Assembly: GCA_903951185.1 (NCBI GenBank)
Contig: CAJBBC010000140.1
Span: 1-11,863 of the forward strand
DNA length: 11,863 bases
Direction: 5' to 3'
Source of the DNA: an uncultured Actinomycetes bacterium
GTDB lineage: Bacteria > Actinomycetota > Actinomycetes > S36-B12 > UBA5976
A program made the translations under genes and the position numbers. Positions 7,804 to 11,863 of the stretch are shown here, one piece after another. Under the pieces are notes generated by a model, which searched no databases, was not told the DNA's origin, and saw only the letters and a program-made list of their open reading frames with translations. Position 1 is the stretch's first letter, and each line of letters starts with the position of its first letter.

Positions 7804-8997
7804 TTACCAAGGAAAATTCAGTAAGCGAACTAGTGTTCCATATTCATTTTTACCCGGACTAACTACCGCAAGCGCATCAGCTGAAGTTAAACCACGCAAC
7901 ATTGCTGAACCACGAAATTCACTCGGAATTGCACGACCAGTATCAATACTCACTGGCACTATTCGTGTTCGATCAGTGGAAAATTCACTCTTAAGCGGGA
8001 TCATCCCACCTATTTGTAATTCCTGACCAAGTAATTTATTTAGAGCTGGAGCCACCAAAGTTAAGTAAGCAACTAAAGCGGCTAATGGATTACCTGGTAA
8101 GCAAGCCACAATTTGCCCAGTTGGTAACTTAGCGAGAACTGATGGATGCCCTGGACGCATATCAATTTCATCAATCAAAAAGTCGGCAGCCAAGGTAACT
8201 AAAGCTTTTCGCACATAATCGAATTCACCGTGTGCGGTACCGCCGGTAGTTACGATTATTGGAGATTGGCAAGCATTTATCGCCTGCAATGTTTCGCTAT
8301 GGTCATCTTTAACATGAGTTAATTGACCAACTTTTGCACCAAGTCCAGTAACCCAAGCTGGAATCTGAATGGAAAGCGAATCTCGAATACTGCCTGGCGC
8401 AGCTTTGCCAGAACTAACAAGTTCATCACCAGTTACCAAAATATCCACTGAAGGCATTTGCGTCACAGCAAGTTGATCGATACTCGAACTTGCCGCAAGT
8501 CCAGCGCCAGCTGGTGTGATCAGTGAACCAGCCATCAAAATTACTTCGCCAGCTTTAGCTTCTTCACCTGGCACACGAATATGTTTTCCAACTGGAATCG
8601 GCACTCGGCTAGCAATATCGGATTCAAAACTTACGGCATCTTCGAAGGGAATTACAAAACTTGCTACCGGGGGAATATGTGCGCCGGTACTAACTCGAAG
8701 TGCAGTACCAAGTTCCATAGCTGGTTCATATTGGCCTGCTCGAACTGCGCCAGCAATTCGCCAAGGTCCCGTGCCAGCAACCGCATAACCATCCATCATC
8801 GCGGTGTATGCCGGTGGTAGATCTACTTCAGCAATTAAATCGTGAGCGCAAGTGCGGCCAATAGCCTGGCTTAGTGAAACTTCTTCACTTGGAAGTTTAG
8901 TAACGCTGTTAAAAGAAATAAGTCTGGCAACATCCCAGTCCACATTTTTCGAGTCGGAATTACTCGATTCCACATTGTGGGTTGCCTTATTTTCCAT
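7804..8997 (-). CDS. moeA: Molybdopterin molybdenumtransferase, MoeA
   Basis: Protein of 397 aa, the usual MoeA length. It inserts molybdate into adenylylated molybdopterin in the cytoplasm. Family marks are YTAMMDGYAV (64-73, usual MDGYA), VSTGAHIPP (102-110), VTGDELV (188-194), TTGGTAHGEFDYVRKA (250-265, usual TTGGVSxGxxDxVK), RPGHPSVLAKLP (281-292, usual KPGKP) and CLPGNPLAAL (299-308, usual GLPGNPVSA). The C-terminal beta-barrel domain covers about 325-397. Several of these motifs are altered but the catalytic aspartates in MDGYA, TGDEL and the TTGG block remain. The ATG at 8997-8995 has no clear Shine-Dalgarno; GGATAG about 10 bases upstream lies in a small inverted repeat. The gene converges on fdsD and is divergent from mobA, and it supplies cofactor for the adjacent formate dehydrogenase. 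Confidence 0.92.
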   Translation of the reverse strand: MENKATHNVESSNSDSKNVDWDVARLISFNSVTKLPSEEVSLSQAIGRTCAHDLIAEVDLPPAYTAMMDGYAVAGTGPWRIAGAVRAGQYEPAMELGTALRVSTGAHIPPVASFVIPFEDAVSFESDIASRVPIPVGKHIRVPGEEAKAGEVILMAGSLITPAGAGLAASSSIDQLAVTQMPSVDILVTGDELVSSGKAAPGSIRDSLSIQIPAWVTGLGAKVGQLTHVKDDHSETLQAINACQSPIIVTTGGTAHGEFDYVRKALVTLAADFLIDEIDMRPGHPSVLAKLPTGQIVACLPGNPLAALVAYLTLVAPALNKLLGQELQIGGMIPLKSEFSTDRTRIVPVSIDTGRAIPSEFRGSAMLRGLTSADALAVVSPGKNEYGTLVRLLNFPW

Positions 8998-9065
8998 GGG
9001 ATAAATCTATCCGTTTTTAACTACCTGAAATATCGCAACCCTTGTAACTATGTAATGCTTTATGG
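8998..9065. promoter_or_regulatory. Divergent moeA/mobA intergenic region, with a small inverted repeat beside the moeA start
   Basis: This 68-base gap must hold the promoters of both moeA (-) and mobA-fdhD (+). A perfect 5-bp inverted repeat, GGATA-AATC-TATCC, occupies 8999-9012 directly beside the moeA ATG. It overlaps the only Shine-Dalgarno-like bases of moeA, so it could be an operator or a weak translational hairpin, or chance. An A/T-rich TATGTAAT at 9049-9056 could serve as a -10 element for mobA with a very short leader. The gap is too small for a Moco riboswitch and shows no such structure. Promoter assignments are tentative. Confidence 0.3.
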
Positions 9066-9878
9066 ATGCAACTCAATGGCAACACTGAAATCTCCTCAAT
9101 TATTGTTGCTGGCGGGAAGGCGAGCCGAATTGGGGGCATTGATAAAACTATGTTGCCCCTTGGAATTAATGGCGGTGCGTTACTAGCTGAAGTTGTGGCC
9201 GCAAGTCCTGGAAAAAAAATTGTGGTTGGGAAACCTCGCAATATAGATGCTGAAGTATTTTGGATTGACGACCAAGAAGTTGGTGGCGGACCAGCCGCTG
9301 GAATATGGTCGGGACTTGCTGAAGTAGAAACTGAATATGTTTTCTTAGTAGCTGGTGATCAACAATTAACCGCCAAGGTAGTAGAAGAAATTTGTACAGC
9401 CGCTCTTGGGCGGGATGGCGCTTGGGCACTTAGGGCAGATGGCCAAGGCCAACCTTTACTTGCTTGTGTCAAAACAAATCTAATTCGGACTTTATTGGAA
9501 CCGACTAAAGGCTTGAATCAGTCACCTTTGCGACTAATGGAACAACTCGATATGTTCGGCGTTAAAGTAAATGATAACGATTTAAAAGATATTGATACTT
9601 GGTTAGATGTCCAGCGCATTGTTAAGGAGCAAGCAGTGAGCGATGTTACCCCGATCTGGCTTGCCAAAGTTGCTGCCACTTTAGGTATACCAGCAACACA
9701 AATTCCAGTCGAGCAATTATTGGATTTAACTCGCGAAGTTGCGCATAATGTTGAACGCAAATCAGCTCCATTGACAACTTACTTAATTGGTTTAGCTGAA
9801 GGTAAAACTGATTTGTCGGTAGCCCAAATCATTTCGTTAGTAAACGATGAAGTTTCAAATTGGCCAAACAATGACTAA
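9066..9878 (+). CDS. mobA: Molybdenum cofactor guanylyltransferase MobA fused to a C-terminal DUF6457-type domain
   Basis: Protein of 270 aa. Residues about 9-190 are a MobA-type nucleotidyltransferase: VAGGKASRIGGIDK (14-27) matches the GTP-binding signature LAGGxSxRMGxDK with one extra residue. VAGDQQ (95-100) carries the Mg-binding Asp98, although the family's usual proline after this site is replaced. DIDTWLD (175-181) matches the C-terminal NIDTPxD motif. The enzyme links GMP to Mo-molybdopterin to make the dinucleotide cofactor needed by FdsA. Residues about 195-265 (PIWLAKVAATLGIP...DEVSNW) form a separate small helical domain of the DUF6457 type seen in actinobacteria. The ATG at 9066 is the only good start: an in-frame stop lies at 9045-9047 and no Shine-Dalgarno is visible, so a leaderless or short-leader message is possible. 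The 3' end overlaps fdhD. Confidence 0.87.
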   Translation: MQLNGNTEISSIIVAGGKASRIGGIDKTMLPLGINGGALLAEVVAASPGKKIVVGKPRNIDAEVFWIDDQEVGGGPAAGIWSGLAEVETEYVFLVAGDQQLTAKVVEEICTAALGRDGAWALRADGQGQPLLACVKTNLIRTLLEPTKGLNQSPLRLMEQLDMFGVKVNDNDLKDIDTWLDVQRIVKEQAVSDVTPIWLAKVAATLGIPATQIPVEQLLDLTREVAHNVERKSAPLTTYLIGLAEGKTDLSVAQIISLVNDEVSNWPNND

Positions 9879-10689
9879 CGACTTGCCCGTTTCAGCAACT
9901 GCTCGGATTCAAGTTCGCAAAACTAACCGTGAACAAGTGGTTAGCGATTATGTAGTTGGCGAAGAACCACTCGAAATTAGAGTTGAGACTGCTCAAGGTA
10001 AACAGCAATTAGCAGTCACTATGCGCACACCCGGTGCCGATAATGAGCTGGGTGCAGGCTTCTTGTGGTCTGAAGGGTTACTAAGAAACCGAGAAGATTT
10101 AATTGCAATAACTTCATGTAAAGATGCAGATTTAACTGCACGTGAACGTGAAAATATTATTGTTGCGCATGTTAATCCGGATGCCCCAGCTGCAACTCGA
10201 GTGATGGATCGTCGATTCACTATCTCAAGTGCATGTGGCGTATGTGGGTCTACCCAAATTGAGGATTTACGAGAGCGCGGCTGTTCAAATGTGCAGCCGG
10301 CAACGTTACCCATTGAAAAAATGGTGGAGCTGCCCGACTTAATGCGGCCTCGCCAAAAAATATTTGAAAAAACTGGTGGGTTACATGCTGCCGGCTTATT
10401 TGATCCGGCTGGCAATCTAGTGGTTGTCCGTGAAGATGTTGGTCGCCACAATGCAGTGGACAAAGTCATTGGCTACGCATTAATGAATGACTTAATTCCA
10501 CTAAGTGGTTACACCTTGGCAATTTCGGGACGTGGTGGTTATGAAATTATTCAAAAAGCCGTTAGTGCTGGAATTTCAGCAGTAGTGGCCGTTTCAGCGC
10601 CAACATCATTAGCAGTCGAGACAGCCGTTGAATTTGGGTTAACTCTGCTTGGCTTTACCCGCGATGGCGTAGCAACTCAATACAATTAA
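9871..10689 (+). CDS. fdhD: Formate dehydrogenase accessory sulfurtransferase FdhD
   Basis: Protein of 272 aa from ATG 9871; an in-frame ATG at 9847 would add eight residues. I prefer 9871 because it gives a normal FdhD N-terminus and an 8-base overlap with mobA rather than 32 bases, but neither start has a clear ribosome binding site. FdhD passes sulfur from a cysteine desulfurase to the bis-MGD cofactor, which is essential for formate dehydrogenase activity. The sulfur-carrying CXXC is Cys122-Cys125 in SSACGVCGS. Other family blocks are DYVVGEEPLEIRV (26-38), LGAGFLWSEGL (60-70), GGLHAAGLF (about 170-178), REDVGRHNAVDK and SGRGGYEIIQKA. Its place in the cofactor module near fdsGBAD supplies the function of the missing fdsC. 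Confidence 0.93.
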   Translation: MTNDLPVSATARIQVRKTNREQVVSDYVVGEEPLEIRVETAQGKQQLAVTMRTPGADNELGAGFLWSEGLLRNREDLIAITSCKDADLTARERENIIVAHVNPDAPAATRVMDRRFTISSACGVCGSTQIEDLRERGCSNVQPATLPIEKMVELPDLMRPRQKIFEKTGGLHAAGLFDPAGNLVVVREDVGRHNAVDKVIGYALMNDLIPLSGYTLAISGRGGYEIIQKAVSAGISAVVAVSAPTSLAVETAVEFGLTLLGFTRDGVATQYN

Positions 10690-10697
10690 GCAATTCA

Positions 10698-10715
10698 AAA
10701 TCCAAACCTGGATTT
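10698..10715 (+). other. Small hairpin between fdhD and the EamA transporter
   Basis: AAATCC (10698-10703) and GGATTT (10710-10715) are perfect 6-bp complements around a 6-base loop, starting nine bases after the fdhD stop. No run of T follows and only two G-C pairs are present, so it is not a convincing intrinsic terminator. It could be a weak attenuator or a processing site, or chance. It ends just before GGAAAG at 10719-10724, the likely ribosome binding site of the next gene. Confidence 0.25.
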
Positions 10716-10734
10716 ATCGGAAAGTCTGAAAACC

Positions 10735-11592
10735 TTGTCTCGTTCAGTTGAAGAAGCACTTCCACCATGGGTACTAACTGTTACAGCAATGTTTGTTGTC
10801 CAACTTGGCTCAGCACTTTCAATGCCAGTAATGCGAGAAATTGGTGCTGGCGGTACTGCGTGGTTGCGGTTAACTTTTGGCGCAATAGTTTTTATCCTGA
10901 TCGGCCGTCCAAATCTCAAGTCGATTAGCCGAAGCGACCTTCCGTATCTTGTTGGCTTAGGGGTATCAACTGGTTTATTAGCTTTTTCATTTCTATCGGC
11001 GATGGAACTCATCCCATTGGGAACTGCAGTAGCAATTGAATTTCTTGGACCGTTAACTGTCGCTGCAATTCGTAGTCACAATAGGCAGGCTTTAATCTGG
11101 CCCGCTTTAGCTTTATTAGGTGTGCTACTGCTAACCCAACCTTGGTTAGGTGAAATAAATATTGAGGGTGTCGCATACGCACTACTAGCTGCAGTTTGCT
11201 GGGGGCTCTATATCGTCTTAACCCAAGAAATAGGTGACCGCTATTCAGGAATGCGTGGCTTAGCGTTAACTATTCCCATTGCCGCTTTGACTGCGGGTAT
11301 TTTTGGGATTCCGCAAGCAATCGGAAACTTATCGCTGAATATATTGCTTGCCGGATTTGGCTTGGCTATTTTACTTCCGATAATTCCATACGCTCTGGAG
11401 TTGATGGCACTTCGACGAATGACTTCAAATGCTTTTGGAACTTTAATGGCACTTGAACCTGCGATCGGCGTGATCTTGGGAATTCTTATTTTGCAGCAGA
11501 TTCCAAATTCACTTCAGGTAATTGGCATACTTTTGGTGGTCTATGCAGGCGCAAGTGCACAACGCGGCGGACTTCGAAAAATTATTGGGTGA
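10735..11592 (+). CDS. EamA/DMT-superfamily transporter, RhtA-like (probable amino acid or metabolite exporter)
   Basis: Protein of 285 aa with about ten hydrophobic segments in two EamA halves, an inner-membrane drug/metabolite transporter layout. WLRLTFGAIVFILIG (about 43-57), AIEFLGPL (about 99-106) and RRMTSNAFGTLMALEPAIG (about 227-245) match the RhtA subgroup, whose best-known member exports threonine and homoserine. The substrate here cannot be read from sequence. The start is TTG 10735, supported by GGAAAG at 10719-10724; no ATG gives a complete first membrane segment. It follows fdhD after 45 bases on the same strand and may be read through from it, but nothing else links it to formate metabolism. 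Its TGA stop (11590-11592) lies inside the first bases of the tandem repeat. Confidence 0.85.
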   Translation: MSRSVEEALPPWVLTVTAMFVVQLGSALSMPVMREIGAGGTAWLRLTFGAIVFILIGRPNLKSISRSDLPYLVGLGVSTGLLAFSFLSAMELIPLGTAVAIEFLGPLTVAAIRSHNRQALIWPALALLGVLLLTQPWLGEINIEGVAYALLAAVCWGLYIVLTQEIGDRYSGMRGLALTIPIAALTAGIFGIPQAIGNLSLNILLAGFGLAILLPIIPYALELMALRRMTSNAFGTLMALEPAIGVILGILILQQIPNSLQVIGILLVVYAGASAQRGGLRKIIG

Positions 11593-11610
11593 GTGACGAA
11601 CCATTTCTGT

Positions 11611-11631
11611 GCCCACTAATTTATTGTGGGC
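11611..11631. other. GCCCAC/GTGGGC hairpin, repeat unit 1
   Basis: GCCCAC at 11611-11616 pairs perfectly with GTGGGC at 11626-11631 around a 9-base A/T-rich loop. It is 18 bases after the EamA stop. No T-run follows, so intrinsic termination is unlikely on the + strand, though a stem this close to a stop could stabilise the 3' end. The same stem recurs at 11727-11747 and 11843-11863. Confidence 0.55.
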
Positions 11632-11637
11632 TCATAA

Positions 11638-11667
11638 AGAAATTACTTTCTTTCGAAAGTTATTTCT
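11638..11667. other. A/T-rich 13-bp hairpin, repeat unit 1 (one mismatch)
   Basis: The left arm AGAAATTACTTTC (11638-11650) faces GAAAGTTATTTCT (11655-11667) across the 4-base loop TTTC. Twelve of 13 positions pair; the T at 11644 is the mismatch. The same structure in unit 2 is perfect. Confidence 0.55.
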
Positions 11668-11726
11668 GAAAGTTAAGTGTGCTGAAGCTTGAGTTTTAAG
11701 TGGGGTGAGTGACGAACCATTTCTGT

Positions 11727-11747
11727 GCCCACCAATTTATTGTGGGC
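11727..11747. other. GCCCAC/GTGGGC hairpin, repeat unit 2
   Basis: Same perfect 6-bp stem as in unit 1 (arms 11727-11732 and 11742-11747). The unit 1/unit 2 difference T to C falls in the loop and leaves the stem intact. Confidence 0.55.
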
Positions 11748-11753
11748 TCGTAA

Positions 11754-11783
11754 AGAAATAACTTTCTTTCGAAAGTTATTTCT
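11754..11783. other. Perfect 13-bp hairpin, repeat unit 2
   Basis: AGAAATAACTTTC (11754-11766), loop TTTC (11767-11770) and GAAAGTTATTTCT (11771-11783) form a perfect 13-bp inverted repeat. It could fold as RNA on either strand or be a DNA-binding site. No T-run follows on the + strand. Confidence 0.6.
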
Positions 11784-11842
11784 GAAAGTTAAGTGTGCTG
11801 AAGCTTGAGTTTTAAGTGGGGTGAGTGACGAACCATTTCTGT

Positions 11843-11863
11843 GCCCACCAATTTATTGTGGGC
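11843..11863. other. GCCCAC/GTGGGC hairpin, partial repeat unit 3
   Basis: The same stem (arms 11843-11848 and 11858-11863) ends exactly at the last base of the window. The remainder of unit 3, including the second hairpin, is not visible. Confidence 0.5.

Larger units (their letters stand above)
11587..11863. repeat. 116-bp direct tandem repeat, 2.4 copies, running to the window edge
   Basis: Units lie at 11587-11702 and 11703-11818, with a partial unit at 11819-11863 cut by the window end. The period is 116 bp, confirmed by GAGTGACGAACC at 11591, 11707 and 11823. Units 1 and 2 differ by three visible substitutions (11617 T/C, 11634 A/G and 11644 T/A, given as unit 1/unit 2). The partial third copy matches unit 2 across all 45 visible bases. 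A 116-bp period is not a multiple of three, so the array is not one long coding repeat. Each full unit holds two potential hairpins, listed separately, plus a direct repeat of GAAAGTTA just after the second. I do not recognise the family. The array may continue beyond the window. Confidence 0.95.

Noticed and set aside
8998..9065. Molybdenum cofactor riboswitch upstream of moeA or mobA
   Set aside because: The 68-base gap is too short and lacks the needed multi-stem structure.
9993..10469. A 158-codon open frame on the - strand inside fdhD, and similar long antisense frames inside fdsB (4106-4546) and at the fdsA/fdsD end (7430-7762)
   Set aside because: They lie opposite genes with clear family motifs, have no recognisable domain and no ribosome binding context; they are shadows of the real coding frames.
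11611..11667. Intrinsic terminators for the EamA gene
   Set aside because: Neither stem is followed by a T-run on the + strand. They are kept as hairpins without a terminator call.
11589..11669. A 26-codon GTG-initiated small protein gene in the repeat
   Set aside because: The frame is broken after 18 codons in the second unit and no ribosome binding site is evident.
11587..11722. tRNA-like element: on the - strand the unit contains GGTTCG followed by a C-rich stretch ending near CCA
   Set aside because: The bases around GGTTCG do not form a T-arm stem, and no anticodon arm or acceptor pairing could be found.
11587..11863. CRISPR array
   Set aside because: The whole 116-bp unit is repeated with no unique spacers, and no cas gene is present.

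Overview
This 11.9 kb window (roughly 44% G+C by eye) looks like a chromosomal metabolic region from a low-to-medium G+C actinobacterium. The lineage is an inference. It rests on the molybdenum cofactor guanylyltransferase with a C-terminal DUF6457-type domain, an actinobacterial arrangement, and on tightly packed genes with GTG/TTG starts, as in streamlined freshwater actinobacteria. No rRNA, tRNA or taxon-specific marker is present to confirm it.

Left part (1-7801, + strand): one dense gene string. It begins with the 3' end of a pterin-binding methyltransferase (methyltetrahydrofolate:corrinoid type). Next come a reductive activator of corrinoid proteins (RACo-like, 2Fe-2S plus ASKHA ATPase), a DUF1638 protein, and the subunits of a soluble NAD-dependent, molybdenum-containing formate dehydrogenase (fdsG, fdsB, fdsA, fdsD). 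Junctions from RACo to fdsB are 4-base ATGA/GTGA overlaps, and later gaps are about 2 bases, so translation is probably coupled. A coherent reading is that a corrinoid protein, kept active by RACo, passes methyl groups to tetrahydrofolate. The C1 unit is then oxidised to formate by enzymes outside the window, and Fds oxidises formate to CO2 with NADH production.

Middle part (7804-10689): the molybdenum cofactor module that serves this enzyme. moeA (- strand) converges on fdsD with a 2-base gap. It is divergent from mobA and fdhD (+ strand), which overlap. Together they cover molybdate insertion, GMP attachment to give the bis-MGD-type cofactor, and sulfuration of the cofactor.

Right part (10690-11863): an RhtA-like EamA-family transporter, then a 116-bp direct tandem repeat (2.4 copies) running to the window edge. 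Each full unit carries two potential hairpins. The repeat is the least explained structure here. The corrinoid/formate operon containing the uncharacterised DUF1638 protein is the most interesting functional unit.
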